From positions 1,846,741 to 1,910,740 of the forward strand of contig CP059430.1 of assembly GCA_013874835.1 (NCBI GenBank): DNA of 64,000 nt, written 5' to 3'. Under the pieces are notes generated by a model. That model had not been told where the DNA came from. It did not search any database and saw only the letters and a list, made by a program, of their open reading frames with translations. Positions 36,176-47,095 of the stretch are shown piece after piece. The number at the start of each line of letters is the position of its first letter. Within the stretch, counting starts at the first letter, position 1. The position numbers were made by a program, and so were the translations under genes. The DNA comes from Carnobacteriaceae bacterium zg-84 (GTDB taxonomy: Bacteria > Bacillota > Bacilli > Lactobacillales > Aerococcaceae).

Positions 36176-37888
36176 CTATCTAAACTGCGTTTGATATAAC
36201 TGATAATACAACCCTTTTTGATGCATCAATTCCTCATGGCTACCCTGTTCTTGAATACCATTTTCAGTCATAAAGATAATTCTATCCGCATGTTGAATCG
36301 TTGCTAATCTATGCGCAATAATCAATGTTGTTCTTCCTTGTGCTAATTCATCAAAAGATTCTTGAATAACTTTTTCCGTATGACTATCCAAAGCACTTGT
36401 CGCCTCGTCTAAAATAAGCACATCTGGATTTTTTAAAAAAATACGGGCAATAGATAAACGTTGTTTCTGCCCACCAGATAAGCGAACGCCTCTTTCACCA
36501 ATTTCGGTATCAATACCATTTGGCATTTTTTCAATCACATCTAATAAATGTGCTCGTTTCACTGCCTCCCACACTTCTTCATCAGTAGCATCTAATTTAC
36601 CATATAAAATATTTTCTTTAATCGTGCCACCAAACAGAAAAATATCCTGTTGTACAATGCCAATGCGTTTTCTTAACGAATGTTGTGTCATATCCTTAAT
36701 AGAGATTCCATTAACAAGAATATCCCCACTACTTGCCTCATAAAACCGTGGTAATAAATGACACAACGTTGATTTTCCTACACCACTCGGTCCAACAAGA
36801 GCCACTTTTTCTCCTTCACGAATAGATAAATGAATGTCCTTTAACACAACATTCTCATCATTATATTGAAAAGAAACATGATCATAGACAATATCGCCTT
36901 TTAATGTTTCAATATCAATCGCATTTGGACTATCAACAATTTCAGGTTCTCTAGCAAGTTCTTCGGTAAATCGTTGAAATCCTGCTAATCCCTTAGGATA
37001 CATTTCAATCATAATATTGATAAGCTCAATCGGCCTAACAAAAACATTTGTCAATAAAATAAAACCTGTAAAAACACCCGGCGATAAGTTATCATGAATT
37101 GTAAAATACGCCCCAAAAAGCAATGCAAACAAATTCACTAAACGAATGAGCAAATAATTAAACGACGACACATTTCCCATTGTTTTATAAAACTGTCTTT
37201 TTGCTTTTTTATAAATGATAATCAATCTTTTAAATTTTTCTTTTTCATACGCTTCATTTGAAAATGCCTTAACAACACGAATACCGCTAATTGTATTTTC
37301 TAACCCAACATTAAACTCTGCCAAATTTTCATAAATACGTGTATTGATTTTTTTCATTTTACGACTAAAAATAGCTACCGCAACAGCCATTAAAGGCACT
37401 AAAATACTCGTTAAAATCGCTAAAGTCGGATGAATTTGATACATCAACACAAAACCACCAACAAAAGTCATGCACGTCACAAATAAATCTTCTGGACCAT
37501 GATGTGCCAATTCACTAATTTCAAATAAATCACTTGTCAATCGACTCATCAATGTACCTGTTTTCGTTTCATCAAAATAACGAAAAGATTGTTTCTCAAT
37601 ATGTTCAAATAATTCATAGCGCATATCGTTTTCAATATACACACCAAGCAAATGACCAAAATAAACCACAATATATTTTAAATAAGTATTCAACAAATAA
37701 AAACCTAATAATCCGATTGATACAAATAAAACAGTTGAAAAATGATTTTGAGGTACAATCGTATCAATAACATACTTCACAACAATAGGAAATAACAATT
37801 CTAAAACAGCTGCCAAAACAGCACACCCAAAATCTAAAAAAAATAATTTTTTATAAGGTCTATAATAACGGTAAAATCTTCTTAACAT
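36176..37888 (-). CDS. ABC exporter, fused permease and ATPase
   Basis: This 570-residue type IV (MsbA/BmrA/YknU-like) half transporter works as a dimer. The six-helix membrane domain covers residues about 1-305 with the exporter motif TGTLMSRLTSD. The ATPase has Walker A GPSGVGKSTL, signature LSGGQKQR, Walker B VLILDEATSALD and the switch His IIAHRL. The substrate is unknown; lipid or drug export is possible. It follows gltX after a hairpin. The stop codon is 1 base from the nearest DnaA box. Confidence 0.93.
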   Translation of the reverse strand: MLRRFYRYYRPYKKLFFLDFGCAVLAAVLELLFPIVVKYVIDTIVPQNHFSTVLFVSIGLLGFYLLNTYLKYIVVYFGHLLGVYIENDMRYELFEHIEKQSFRYFDETKTGTLMSRLTSDLFEISELAHHGPEDLFVTCMTFVGGFVLMYQIHPTLAILTSILVPLMAVAVAIFSRKMKKINTRIYENLAEFNVGLENTISGIRVVKAFSNEAYEKEKFKRLIIIYKKAKRQFYKTMGNVSSFNYLLIRLVNLFALLFGAYFTIHDNLSPGVFTGFILLTNVFVRPIELINIMIEMYPKGLAGFQRFTEELAREPEIVDSPNAIDIETLKGDIVYDHVSFQYNDENVVLKDIHLSIREGEKVALVGPSGVGKSTLCHLLPRFYEASSGDILVNGISIKDMTQHSLRKRIGIVQQDIFLFGGTIKENILYGKLDATDEEVWEAVKRAHLLDVIEKMPNGIDTEIGERGVRLSGGQKQRLSIARIFLKNPDVLILDEATSALDSHTEKVIQESFDELAQGRTTLIIAHRLATIQHADRIIFMTENGIQEQGSHEELMHQKGLYYQLYQTQFR

Positions 37889-37910
37889 TTCCCTCTCCTT
37901 ATGAATAAAT

Positions 37911-37936
37911 CGTGTTGGAATAAAAATTCCAACACG
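37911..37936 (-). terminator. Terminator of gltX
   Basis: An 11-bp stem (37911-37921 with 37926-37936) with a tetraloop, followed by ATTTATT on the minus strand, lies directly past the gltX stop. Confidence 0.75.
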
Positions 37937-37944
37937 ATAAAATA

Positions 37945-39408
37945 CTATAAAATACTATTGATATGCTCCAAACATTTTTCTTTACCTAATGCTTCAATAG
38001 CTTTTCCTAACTCTGGACCATGTGTTTGTCCACTGACAGACACACGAATTGGCATAAATAAGTTTTTACCTTTAATGCCTGTTTCTTTTTGCACACTCTT
38101 AATTGCTGCAGAAATTTCTGCTTCATGGAATGGCACCAATACTTCCAATCGTTCTTTGAACGCTTCGATAACTGTTTTGGCTGTTTCTGCTTCTAACACT
38201 TCTTTTGCTTCATCTGATAAATGTAATTCATCTTCGAAGAAAAATTTCACTAAATCAACAATTTCCGCACCATAACTAATTTGCTCATGGAATAATTTTA
38301 CAATTTTTGCTACATGAACAAGTTCTAATTCAGACACCGGTTCTTTCACATATCCTGCTTCAATTAAATGAGGCATTGCCAATTCAACAACACGATGTAA
38401 AGATTGTTTTTTCATATAAACATTGTTGACCCACTCTAATTTTTTCGCATCAAATGCCGCTGGCGATTTACTCAAACGTTTTTCATCAAATAATTTAATA
38501 ATATCTTCTTGATCAAAGATTTCCTCTTCACCCACTGGTGACCAACCTAATAATGCAATAAAGTTAAACATCGCTTCAGGTAGATACCCCAAGTTTTTGT
38601 ATTGTTCAATAAATTGTAATACTGACTCATCACGCTTAGATAATTTTTTACCCGTTTGACTATTCATAATCAATGTCATATGTCCAAATTGAGGTCTTTC
38701 CCAACCAAATGCATCATAAATCATCAACTGCTTCGGTGTATTCGCAATATGTTCATCTCCACGCAACACATGTGTAATATCCATAAAATGATCGTCCACA
38801 ACTACCGCAAAATTATACGTTGGCATACCGTCACGTTTTAAAATAACGAAATCTCCACCAATACTTTTTGATTCAAACGAAATATCACCTTTTACAAGAT
38901 CATTAAACGCAAATACTTGATTTTCTGGTACACGGAAACGAATAACAGGTGTACGTCCTTCTGCCTCAAAGGCTTGTCTTTCTTCCTCTGTTAAATATGC
39001 ATGAGCACCATTATAATGTGGCATTTCTCCACGTGCCTGTTGTCTTTCTCTTTCAGCCTCTAATTCTTCTTCTGTACAATAGCATTTGTAAGCTTTATCT
39101 TCTTTTAATAATTGTTCAATCAGTGGGTTATAAATATGCTCTCTTTCTGATTGACGATATGGAGCATATTTTTCATTTGGTTTATCCGGACCTTCGTCCC
39201 ATGTAATACCTAACCAATCTAAGTTCTCTAACTGACTTTTTTCTCCGTGCTCTATATTACGTTTTTTATCCGTATCTTCAATACGAATAATAAATTCACC
39301 ACCATGATGTCTAGCAAATAAATAATTGAATAATGCTGTTCGAGCATTTCCTATATGTAGATTTCCTGTTGGACTTGGTGCATAGCGTAATCTCATTTTT
39401 TTAGACAT
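37945..39408 (-). CDS. gltX: Glutamyl-tRNA synthetase
   Basis: It charges tRNA-Glu and, in Firmicutes, usually also tRNA-Gln for later amidation. It is a 487-residue class I synthetase. The HIGH motif appears as [20 protein letters not shown] and KMSKS as [11 protein letters not shown] zinc-site-like CYCTEEELE segment is near residue 110. The order radA-yacL-gltX is that of Bacillus without the disA and isp genes, consistent with mevalonate-type isoprenoid synthesis. Confidence 0.97.
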   Translation of the reverse strand: MSKKMRLRYAPSPTGNLHIGNARTALFNYLFARHHGGEFIIRIEDTDKKRNIEHGEKSQLENLDWLGITWDEGPDKPNEKYAPYRQSEREHIYNPLIEQLLKEDKAYKCYCTEEELEAERERQQARGEMPHYNGAHAYLTEEERQAFEAEGRTPVIRFRVPENQVFAFNDLVKGDISFESKSIGGDFVILKRDGMPTYNFAVVVDDHFMDITHVLRGDEHIANTPKQLMIYDAFGWERPQFGHMTLIMNSQTGKKLSKRDESVLQFIEQYKNLGYLPEAMFNFIALLGWSPVGEEEIFDQEDIIKLFDEKRLSKSPAAFDAKKLEWVNNVYMKKQSLHRVVELAMPHLIEAGYVKEPVSELELVHVAKIVKLFHEQISYGAEIVDLVKFFFEDELHLSDEAKEVLEAETAKTVIEAFKERLEVLVPFHEAEISAAIKSVQKETGIKGKNLFMPIRVSVSGQTHGPELGKAIEALGKEKCLEHINSIL

Positions 39409-39422
39409 GTGTATCCTTCTTT

Positions 39423-40544
39423 CTATCCTTTATGATGTTCTTTTATTTTTCTTTGTGAATGAATTGGTTTTGCAAAAACCATACGTCCCGCTGCCGTTTG
39501 CAACGCACTCGTTACGACAACATCTAGCTGTTCATTCATATAATGTTTTCCATCTTCAACAACAATCATCGTACCGTCTTCCATGTATGCAATACCTTGC
39601 TGACGCTCACTTCCGTCTTTGACAATTAATACCGTCATCTCTTCTCCAGGCAAGACAACCGGTTTAATTGCATTGGCTAATTCATTGACATTTAACACTT
39701 TTACATTTTGAAATTCACAAACTTTGTTCAAATTATAGTCATTCGTTAAGACCGTACCTTCTAAAACTTTGGCTAATTTCACAAGTTTGCTATCTACTTC
39801 TGGAATATCTTCAAAATCTCCCTCGTAAATATCAACAGTGATACTTTCTGATTTTTGCAATCTATTCAAAATATCTAACCCACGTCGACCTTTTGCTCTT
39901 TTTAATGAATCTGCCGAATCTGCAATATATTGCAACTCATGAACAACAAATAATGGTACAACTAAAGTTCCTTCCAAAAAACCCGTATCAACAATATCAG
40001 CAATACGACCATCTATAATCACGCTCGTATCCAATACTTTATGTCGATAAAATGTATCGCCCTCTCGTCTTTGTAAAATTTCAGTTTCAACTTGTTGAGG
40101 TTTTAATTGCTGCGCAACTTTTTTCCAATTATCTGGACGTCTTGTCCCAACACGGAATCCTAAATAGCCAAAAGATACGATTAAGACAACTGGTAAAATA
40201 TCCGAAACACCCGGTATTTGAATATAATTAAAAATAATACTCAATAAGGTACCAATCACCAATCCAACAATAGCACCTATACTTCCGAATAATAAATACA
40301 ATGGTGATTTATTATCTAAAAATTTTTCAACTGACTCTAATATAGCAATAATCTTATTCGATAAGAGAAATGAACATAATAAACCAAAAATACCACCAAT
40401 TACAATATTTGTAATATCTTTTTCGAATAAGCCATGCTTCATGGATAATAGTTCCCACACCGTTGGTAACCATAATAACGCAACACTACTACCAACGAGG
40501 GTGAAAATAAAATGTATAATATATTTTCCAATATTTTTTTTCAT
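39423..40544 (-). CDS. yacL: PIN/TRAM-domain membrane protein (YacL family)
   Basis: The 373 residues begin with four transmembrane helices (about 1-140). A PIN-type nuclease domain follows ([33 protein letters not shown]) with its acidic residues intact, then a TRAM RNA-binding domain (about 300-360). It is probably a membrane-tethered RNase; no substrate is established. I prefer ATG 40544 because GAGG lies 6-7 bases upstream; a TTG at 40550 is also in frame. It is transcribed with radA. Confidence 0.9.
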   Translation of the reverse strand: MKKNIGKYIIHFIFTLVGSSVALLWLPTVWELLSMKHGLFEKDITNIVIGGIFGLLCSFLLSNKIIAILESVEKFLDNKSPLYLLFGSIGAIVGLVIGTLLSIIFNYIQIPGVSDILPVVLIVSFGYLGFRVGTRRPDNWKKVAQQLKPQQVETEILQRREGDTFYRHKVLDTSVIIDGRIADIVDTGFLEGTLVVPLFVVHELQYIADSADSLKRAKGRRGLDILNRLQKSESITVDIYEGDFEDIPEVDSKLVKLAKVLEGTVLTNDYNLNKVCEFQNVKVLNVNELANAIKPVVLPGEEMTVLIVKDGSERQQGIAYMEDGTMIVVEDGKHYMNEQLDVVVTSALQTAAGRMVFAKPIHSQRKIKEHHKG

Positions 40545-40553
40545 ACTCAACCT

Positions 40554-41930
40554 CTATTTAAAAATAATATGTAATGCTTCTTTTATAGTAGCAATGCCTA
40601 TCACTTCAATATTTTTATACTCTGGTAAACCTACCAAATTATTTTTTGGAATAAAAATACGTTTAAATCCTAACTTACTCGCTTCTTTAATGCGATCCGT
40701 AATTTGACTAACACGTCTTATTTCCCCAGTTAAACCAATTTCACCAACAAAAGCATCAGTTAAAGCCGTTTCCTTTTCCCAATAGCTAGATGCCAAACTC
40801 ACAGCAATCGCTAAATCAATAGCCGGTTCGTCTAATTTAACACCACCTGCCACTTTAAAATAAGCATCTTGCATTTGTAAAAGCATACCAGCTCTTTTTT
40901 CTAAAACAGCCATAATTAAAGCCACACGATTATAATCTAACCCACTTGCTGTACGTCTTGCATTCCCAAATGCTGTTGGCGTGATTAAACATTGAACTTC
41001 AACTAGTATAGGACGTGTTCCCTCAACCGAAACCACAACAGCTGAACCATTAGCACCTTTGATACGTTCTTCAAGGAAAAATTCAGACGGATTTTTAATT
41101 TGCTTCAAACCATGTTGACTCATCTCAAAAACACCTATTTCATTCGTTGAACCAAAACGGTTCTTCACCGCTCTTAACATACGAAAACTTTGATGTTTTT
41201 CTCCCTCAAAATATAATACTGTATCAACCATATGTTCTAACATTCTAGGCCCGGCTATTGTCCCTTCTTTTGTCACATGCCCAACAATGAAAATAGCAAT
41301 ATTATTCGCTTTAGCCGTATGCATCAACGTAGCCGTATTCTCTCTTATTTGAGAAACACTACCCGCTACACCTGAGGACGCTTGCTCATGTACCATTGTT
41401 TGAATGGAATCGATAATGACATACTGAGGTTTTATCGTTTCAATGGCTTGTAAAACACTTGTCATATCGGTTTCTGGATAAATATAAAACTCTCCGTCTT
41501 TAATGCCTAAACGCTCCGCTCGCATTTTAATTTGACTGGCACTTTCTTCTCCAGACACATATAAAACACGCTGTTTTAATGCATGTAATTGAGCAGATAC
41601 TTGTAATAACAACGTCGATTTCCCAATCCCTGGATCCCCTCCAATTAACACAAGTGAACCCGATACAATACCTCCACCTAAAACTCTATCTAACTCATCT
41701 ATTCTTGTGGATAGACGATTTTCTTTTGTATATAAAATATCTTTAATAGGAAGTGCTTTTGTTGTATTTCCTGAAAAATCTTGACGCTTTGACACAGCTT
41801 GATTTGATACATGTACCGTTTCTTCTTCTAAGGTTGACCACTGCTGACAATTTGGACATTTTCCCATCCATTTAGCAGATTCATAACCACACGATTGACA
41901 GACATATTTTGTTTCTTTTTTCTTCGCCAT
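40554..41930 (-). CDS. radA: DNA repair protein RadA
   Basis: This 458-residue RecA-like branch-migration helicase acts in recombinational repair and in natural transformation. The N-terminal zinc finger is [20 protein letters not shown]. Walker A is [12 protein letters not shown], followed by the RadA-specific [15 protein letters not shown]. The Lon-like C-terminal domain has [16 protein letters not shown] 41930 has AGAGG 7 bases upstream; ATG 41936 overlaps that site. dut lies immediately upstream. Confidence 0.96.
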   Translation of the reverse strand: MAKKKETKYVCQSCGYESAKWMGKCPNCQQWSTLEEETVHVSNQAVSKRQDFSGNTTKALPIKDILYTKENRLSTRIDELDRVLGGGIVSGSLVLIGGDPGIGKSTLLLQVSAQLHALKQRVLYVSGEESASQIKMRAERLGIKDGEFYIYPETDMTSVLQAIETIKPQYVIIDSIQTMVHEQASSGVAGSVSQIRENTATLMHTAKANNIAIFIVGHVTKEGTIAGPRMLEHMVDTVLYFEGEKHQSFRMLRAVKNRFGSTNEIGVFEMSQHGLKQIKNPSEFFLEERIKGANGSAVVVSVEGTRPILVEVQCLITPTAFGNARRTASGLDYNRVALIMAVLEKRAGMLLQMQDAYFKVAGGVKLDEPAIDLAIAVSLASSYWEKETALTDAFVGEIGLTGEIRRVSQITDRIKEASKLGFKRIFIPKNNLVGLPEYKNIEVIGIATIKEALHIIFK

Positions 41931-41939
41931 ATCCATCCT

Positions 41940-42500
41940 CTAATGTGAAGCAGAACCAGATGAACCAAACCCACCTGTTCTTTCTCCGACAGTTTCATCA
42001 TTATCCGCTTTTAAAAACGGGATAAAAATACCCTGTCCAATACGATCGCCTTTTTCAATCACTTTATCCGTCAACCCAAAATTCCACATTTGAAAATAAA
42101 TATGTCCTTCATTACTTTCATTATTGTAATAATCGGCATCAATCACACCCACACCATTAGGCAATACTAAAAAATGTTTTAATGGATTACTTGAACGGTT
42201 TGTTAATTGTAAATACTCATCTTCTTGCATATACGCCTTAATACCCGTTGGCACTAAAATTGGTTTTAACGCTTTCTCACGCTCTTGTCTTTCTTCTTGT
42301 GTTTCCTTAGATAAAAAAGTATCGTAAATCCACTGCTTAGCATCAATCGCTACTGACTTAAAGATGATTTTCCAAATACTTGGTAAAACAATCGTTTCAG
42401 CAGATTCAAAGTCATACCCCGCCGCTTTATGTGTTGCACGTTTTGGTAAATTGATATTTTTATCTTTATATTGACTAATTACTTCAAATCCTCTTTTCAT
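41940..42500 (-). CDS. dut: dUTP diphosphatase
   Basis: It hydrolyses dUTP to dUMP, keeping uracil out of DNA. It is a trimeric-type dUTPase of 186 residues. Motif 1 is KAAGYDFES, motif 2 is LTNRSSNP, motif 3 is LPNGVGVIDADYYNN, motif 4 is GDRIGQGIF and motif 5 is GERTGGFGSSG. It is about 40 residues longer than the minimal enzyme because of an insertion between motifs 1 and 2 (KIIFKSVAIDAKQWIYDTFL and the charged stretch after it), a form known from lactic acid bacteria. It is co-directional with radA. Confidence 0.93.
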   Translation of the reverse strand: MKRGFEVISQYKDKNINLPKRATHKAAGYDFESAETIVLPSIWKIIFKSVAIDAKQWIYDTFLSKETQEERQEREKALKPILVPTGIKAYMQEDEYLQLTNRSSNPLKHFLVLPNGVGVIDADYYNNESNEGHIYFQMWNFGLTDKVIEKGDRIGQGIFIPFLKADNDETVGERTGGFGSSGSASH

Positions 42501-42594
42501 GTCAAACCTCCTAAAAGTCGCTATTCCTACTATACCAAAAAATTGACTTATTTTGAACTATTGCGTGCGATTTCACCTACAATTTTTTAAAAAA

Positions 42595-42623
42595 TTGTTA
42601 TTAAGAGTAAAAGAATGTATAAT
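42595..42623 (+). promoter_or_regulatory. Promoter of the flippase gene
   Basis: TTGTTA (42595-42600) and TATAAT (42618-42623) have a 17-base spacer and lie 34 bases before the chosen GTG start. Confidence 0.75.
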
Positions 42624-42656
42624 ATACTTACATTTTATCTCGTAAGGAGAATCATT

Positions 42657-44330
42657 GTGTTAAATAAAACGAAACAAAATAAATTTTCCAAAGTAGAAAA
42701 TCTATCAACAAATGAAAAAATGTTACACGGAACAGCATGGCTATCTATTGGATTGCTGATTTCAAGAATTATCGGTGCTTTATACATTATCCCTTGGTCA
42801 AGGTGGATTGGAGAACACTATAATGTTGCCAATGGACTATATGCACTTGCCTATGCACCCTATATTTTATTTTTGGATATTGCAACGGCAGGTTTCCCAT
42901 TAGCCATTACAAAACAAATTTCTCAACTCAACGCTAGAGGCGAATACAAAGCCAGTATGTCACTTTTCAAAAATAGTATGCTCATCATGATTGGTTTAGG
43001 AGCTTTTTCTTGCCTAACATTCTACGGATTAGCAGATTATATCGCTTCAATAAGCGTTGTACCAACAGGTAATGTCAATGATAGTGTACTCATTCTACGC
43101 TCTCTTGCACCTGCTATTTTAATTATCCCACCAATTAGTTTACTAAGAGGCTTTTTCCAAGGATTCCAGCAGATGACAACACCTGCTTTATCTCAAATAT
43201 TAGAACAAGTCGTACGTGTGTCATACATGCTAGGTGCTACTTTTTATATTATGAAAATAGCCAAAGGCTCTTTAGTTGAGGCTGTATCACAATCAACATT
43301 TGCAGCATTTATTGGAGCATTTGTCACACTCATCTTTTTACTATTTGAATTGTATAAAGAACGTTACTATATTTTTGAAAAAATAAAACTCGGCAAACAA
43401 ACCGTTTCTTTTTCTATTTTAGACAGCTTTAAACTTGTCTTAAAAGATTCTATTCCTTTTGTTGTCATGAGTACCGGAACATCTTTATTAGCACTGATTG
43501 ATAACTTCAGCTACAACGGCATTATGAACGAATTTTCAACAATGACAAAAGACGAAATTGCCAATTCATTTGCTTGGTTTAGTGCTAATGCCGCTAAATT
43601 AACAAATATTGTCGGCTCTATCACTATGGCAATTACAGCAAGTGCTATTCCAAACATTGCCGCACTATACCATAGAAAAGACAAAAAACAATTATCTTTA
43701 GCCGTAACAAAAGACATTGAATTACTTTGCTTTTTAGTCATTCCAAGTGCCATTGGTTTATTCATCGTATCTAATGCTATTTATGCTGTTTTTTACGGCT
43801 CAATCGACGGTGCACATGTCTTAAAAATCTTTTGCATTAACTTAATTATTACTGGATTTTTCAGTATGTTCGTCAGCATCATACAAAGTACAGGAAAACA
43901 CATGATTGCTATTAAAAGTTTATCCATTTTACTTTTATCAAAATTAACCTTTACACTTATTTTAACAGCTATCTTTAAAGAAAATGGTCCCGGTCTATCC
44001 TCTGTTGTAGCAACCATTTTAGCAACCATTTATCTATTCGATGAACTCTTTAAGTTAACAAAATTTGATACAACATACATCATCAAAAAAACGACTAATA
44101 TTATTTTTGCCACGCTAGCCATGACCGCTATATCCTTAATCATTTACAACATATTGGTTATCCTATTACCAGCAAACAATAATATGGCAAACCTATTTAT
44201 TGTCTTTATAACAGCTATTTTTGGTGGTCTTACCTATATTTACTTTACATTAAAATTAAATATTATGGACAGTATTTTACCAAAACAAGCACTTCAATTC
44301 AGACGATTATTGAAAAAATGGAATCTATAA
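42657..44330 (+). CDS. Polysaccharide / lipid II flippase, MATE-like (SpoVB/MurJ superfamily)
   Basis: This 557-residue membrane protein has about 14 hydrophobic helices. The opening MLHGTAWLSIGLLISRIIGA and SLLRGFFQGFQQMTTPALSQ are typical of the oligosaccharidyl-lipid flippase group (Bacillus YtgP/SpoVB, MurJ). It probably flips lipid II or a related undecaprenyl precursor. I chose GTG 42657 because AAGGAG lies 7 bases upstream; the longer reading from ATG 42615 begins inside the promoter. It is a single gene between its promoter and a strong terminator, convergent with a FemAB gene. Confidence 0.9.
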   Translation: MLNKTKQNKFSKVENLSTNEKMLHGTAWLSIGLLISRIIGALYIIPWSRWIGEHYNVANGLYALAYAPYILFLDIATAGFPLAITKQISQLNARGEYKASMSLFKNSMLIMIGLGAFSCLTFYGLADYIASISVVPTGNVNDSVLILRSLAPAILIIPPISLLRGFFQGFQQMTTPALSQILEQVVRVSYMLGATFYIMKIAKGSLVEAVSQSTFAAFIGAFVTLIFLLFELYKERYYIFEKIKLGKQTVSFSILDSFKLVLKDSIPFVVMSTGTSLLALIDNFSYNGIMNEFSTMTKDEIANSFAWFSANAAKLTNIVGSITMAITASAIPNIAALYHRKDKKQLSLAVTKDIELLCFLVIPSAIGLFIVSNAIYAVFYGSIDGAHVLKIFCINLIITGFFSMFVSIIQSTGKHMIAIKSLSILLLSKLTFTLILTAIFKENGPGLSSVVATILATIYLFDELFKLTKFDTTYIIKKTTNIIFATLAMTAISLIIYNILVILLPANNNMANLFIVFITAIFGGLTYIYFTLKLNIMDSILPKQALQFRRLLKKWNL

Positions 44331-44366
44331 AAATAGAGTAAACCAACACCGGTTTACTCTATTTTT
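44330..44366. terminator. Bidirectional terminator, flippase and FemAB gene
   Basis: A 15-bp perfect stem (44330-44344 with 44351-44365) has A4 and T6 flanks. It overlaps the flippase stop and serves the convergent gene starting at 45602. Confidence 0.9.
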
Positions 44367-44375
44367 TCAGAGCTT

Positions 44376-45602
44376 TTAAAATCGTTTTAATTCATAATTA
44401 TCCATAAAGTATTCAATATTTCCTTCAAAACTACGCTTAAATTGCAAAACGCCATAATCAGCTGCATCCATCTCTAAAAATTGTTTTGATGTCCCATAAA
44501 AATTAAAATACATAAATTTGTTCTCAATAGCATATAGCATCATTGTATAAATCATCGCAGACGGACCTTCAAAACGACTAAACTTATCCATGCTTCCACT
44601 TGAAAAATAAATAAAATCTTGACCCGATTCAATAAAACTAGCACACGATAAATAAATCATATCCCCCTCTTGTGCTTGCAACTCAAGAGTTTTTTCACGT
44701 TTTGTTTGCCAAACAACCGTATTTTCTTTCAGTTCTTTCAATTTATTTTCCGTTTTCTTAACATTCACTTTTCCTAATGCTAGTTTTTCAGATAAATCTA
44801 ATTGTTCACGCTCTAACTGATCAATCGTTTGTTCTATATTTTCTAAATAAACAGGACAATCTATATAGGTCACCATAAAATGAACATGCTTACCCAGAAC
44901 AGATTTCATCGTTTGAAAATAAGCAATATCTCTTGTTTTAACACCATTTCTCAATTCCGTTTCCTTATTGATTGTATTGAAAATATGAGCATCATGTGTA
45001 TCAAATATATCTATTTCTCTAACTAAAACGCCTTCCTTCATCGTTTTATTGATAGTATAACGCGTTTTTTGAGGAAATTGTTTCAATAAATCTTTTCCAT
45101 TTATATCACCTAATGACTTCGTATAAACACATTGTGTTGGCAATGTTAAATCATCAAACATATCCATATTTAATGCTTTAAATTGTAAATCAGATAAAAT
45201 AGCATCCACATCCGTAGCTACTTGATTATCACCCATATACGTCACATCTTCATAAAAACGTTGAGATAAGAATGGATTTACTCTGACAGATACCACACGC
45301 CACTGTTTCATAAAATATTGTTTAATCTGCTTAAAATAAAAAGTAACCAACTCTTTATCTGTATAATCCATTATCGGACCATATTGTGCTGTCACACGAT
45401 AAAATATTTTTTTATGTCTAAAATACAAAAAAATACCATAAGCCAATAATGTATCATTTTCTATCACGGCAAGAATACGATGTTTTAACTTATTTTTTTC
45501 TGCCATACGTGCATAGTCATAACTTTGCGAGAAAAAATAGCGAGATGTATTTTTTATTTGATATGCTTTTAATGTGTCTATATCCAATTCCAAAAATTGC
45601 AT
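44376..45602 (-). CDS. FemAB/MurM-family peptidoglycan bridge aminoacyltransferase (1)
   Basis: The 408 residues form two GNAT-like domains split by a helical arm (about 275-325, rich in Leu, Glu and Lys: QLDLSEKLALGKVNVKKTEN) as in FemA, FemX and MurM. The end FNFYGTSKQFLEMDAADYGV, followed by FKRSFEG, is the family hallmark. It adds an amino acid from charged tRNA to the stem-peptide Lys of lipid II or extends the bridge. A second family member lies at 48398, so the bridge is probably at least two residues. The amino acid cannot be told from sequence. Confidence 0.92.
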   Translation of the reverse strand: MQFLELDIDTLKAYQIKNTSRYFFSQSYDYARMAEKNKLKHRILAVIENDTLLAYGIFLYFRHKKIFYRVTAQYGPIMDYTDKELVTFYFKQIKQYFMKQWRVVSVRVNPFLSQRFYEDVTYMGDNQVATDVDAILSDLQFKALNMDMFDDLTLPTQCVYTKSLGDINGKDLLKQFPQKTRYTINKTMKEGVLVREIDIFDTHDAHIFNTINKETELRNGVKTRDIAYFQTMKSVLGKHVHFMVTYIDCPVYLENIEQTIDQLEREQLDLSEKLALGKVNVKKTENKLKELKENTVVWQTKREKTLELQAQEGDMIYLSCASFIESGQDFIYFSSGSMDKFSRFEGPSAMIYTMMLYAIENKFMYFNFYGTSKQFLEMDAADYGVLQFKRSFEGNIEYFMDNYELKRF

Positions 45603-45679
45603 AATTTTTCCTCCTTTATCAATAAATTATCCTTAAATTATAGCATAAAAATTTATCTTTATTTTTTATTAAACGTTTT

Positions 45680-45708
45680 CAGACAAATTTAAATTTTTAT
45701 GCTATAAT
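45680..45708 (+). promoter_or_regulatory. Extended -10 promoter of hpf, with a short palindrome
   Basis: TATGCTATAAT ends at 45708 (extended -10); the -35 (CAGACA) is poor. ATGAAT (45715-45720) and ATTCAT (45725-45730) form an inverted repeat just downstream, at the likely transcript start, which could be an operator. Confidence 0.6.
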
Positions 45709-45756
45709 AGAAGCATGAATAAACATTCATAAATGTTATATAAAGGAGCGATGATT

Positions 45757-46308
45757 ATGTTAACATTCAATATTCGGGGAGAAAACATCGAAGTAACAGA
45801 GGCACTACGCCTATACAACGAGAAAAAAATTGGAAAGCTAGAAAAATATTTTAGCCACGTACCAAATGTTGTCGCCCATGTTAATCTAAAAGTTTATCCA
45901 GACAAAAATGCAAAAGTTGAAGTAACCATTCCTTTACCTTACATTGTCTTACGTGCTGAGGAAACAACAAGTGACTTATACGGTAGTATTGATTTAGTCA
46001 TTGAAAAATTAGAAAGACAAATTCGCAAATATAAAACAAAAATTCAAAAGAAATCTCGTGAACACGGATATTCTTTTGAACCAACAACATCTCCAGTAGA
46101 AACTACTAAAGATGAAGAAACAGATGAATTAGAAATTGCACGTATCAAACGTATTCCATTTAGACCAATGGATAGCCAAGAAGCATTATTACAAATGAAC
46201 CTTTTAGGACATGACTTCTTTGCTTACATTGACATTGAAACAGAAGAACTATGTGTGGTATATCGTCGTAAAGATGGAAAATATGGTTTGATTGAAGCTG
46301 AAAGATAA
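45757..46308 (+). CDS. hpf: Ribosome hibernation promoting factor, long form
   Basis: This 183-residue protein inactivates ribosomes in stationary phase by forming 100S dimers. The N-terminal S30AE domain (about 1-100, FNIRGENIEVTEALRLYNEK) binds the decoding site. An acidic linker leads to the C-terminal dimerisation domain (RIKRIPFRPMDSQEALLQMN to the end, GKYGLIEAE). I chose ATG 45757 since AAGGAG is 8 bases upstream; ATG 45751 is too close to the site. It is monocistronic. Confidence 0.95.
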   Translation: MLTFNIRGENIEVTEALRLYNEKKIGKLEKYFSHVPNVVAHVNLKVYPDKNAKVEVTIPLPYIVLRAEETTSDLYGSIDLVIEKLERQIRKYKTKIQKKSREHGYSFEPTTSPVETTKDEETDELEIARIKRIPFRPMDSQEALLQMNLLGHDFFAYIDIETEELCVVYRRKDGKYGLIEAER

Positions 46309-46315
46309 TATGGAT

Positions 46316-46360
46316 AAAAAGTGAAATTTCCTTTATACTATATAGGGATTTCACTTTTTT
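46316..46360 (+). terminator. Terminator of hpf
   Basis: AAAAAGTGAAAT(TT)CC pairs with GG(G)ATTTCACTTTTTT around a 13-base loop, 8 bases after the hpf stop. Confidence 0.85.
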
Positions 46361-46395
46361 TATGCAAAACACTAAACAAAGAAAGGACTCAATAT

Positions 46396-47082
46396 ATGGA
46401 GCACCATGAATTAAAAGCTATCAATTATAAAAGCTGCTTTGACGTTATCGGACCTATCATGGTTGGACCGTCAAGCTCACATACAGCAGGCGCTATTCGT
46501 ATCGGTGCTTTAGCCCGTACTTTATTTGGTGAAACACCTACTAGTATTTCTTGCAGATATTATGAGTCCTTTGCACAAACGCATAAAGGACATGGAACAG
46601 ATTATGCTATTATTAGTGGTGTCTTAGGTTTTGAAATGGACGATGCACGTGTTCCTAATGCTGTAAACATTGCTCTTTCACAAAATATAGACATTGAATT
46701 TATTGAAGATAATCATCCAAGTCCTGTTAATCATGCTAACACAGCAGATTTAACACTACGTCATAATAATAAAATTGTACGTCTTATTGGTACATCTATC
46801 GGTGGAGGCATGGTAGAAGTTCGTTATTTACAATTAGATACATTTGTCATTGAACCAAATGGTCCTATTCCGATTGTAGTGCTTTTAACAAAAAACACAT
46901 TATTAAAACAACACTTAAAAGATACATTTACAAAACTAAAAATGGACATTCTGGATATAAAAGAAACGCAAAATGAAACACATACTTTATATGTATTTGA
47001 ATTAGGACAACTCATTACCAATCATATAAAAACAGAATTGTATCGCATTTTGGAACACGAAACTTTTTATATTTTAGAATAG
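46396..47082 (+). CDS. sdaAB: L-serine dehydratase, beta subunit
   Basis: It works with SdaAA to deaminate L-serine to pyruvate and ammonia. The 228 residues carry the opening FDVIGPIMVGPSSSHTAGAI, typical of the beta domain, and a C-terminal ACT-like region. I chose ATG 46396, which follows GAAAGGA at 5-6 bases. The alpha subunit gene starts 13 bases after its stop. Confidence 0.95.
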   Translation: MEHHELKAINYKSCFDVIGPIMVGPSSSHTAGAIRIGALARTLFGETPTSISCRYYESFAQTHKGHGTDYAIISGVLGFEMDDARVPNAVNIALSQNIDIEFIEDNHPSPVNHANTADLTLRHNNKIVRLIGTSIGGGMVEVRYLQLDTFVIEPNGPIPIVVLLTKNTLLKQHLKDTFTKLKMDILDIKETQNETHTLYVFELGQLITNHIKTELYRILEHETFYILE

Positions 47083-47095
47083 GAGTTACAACTTT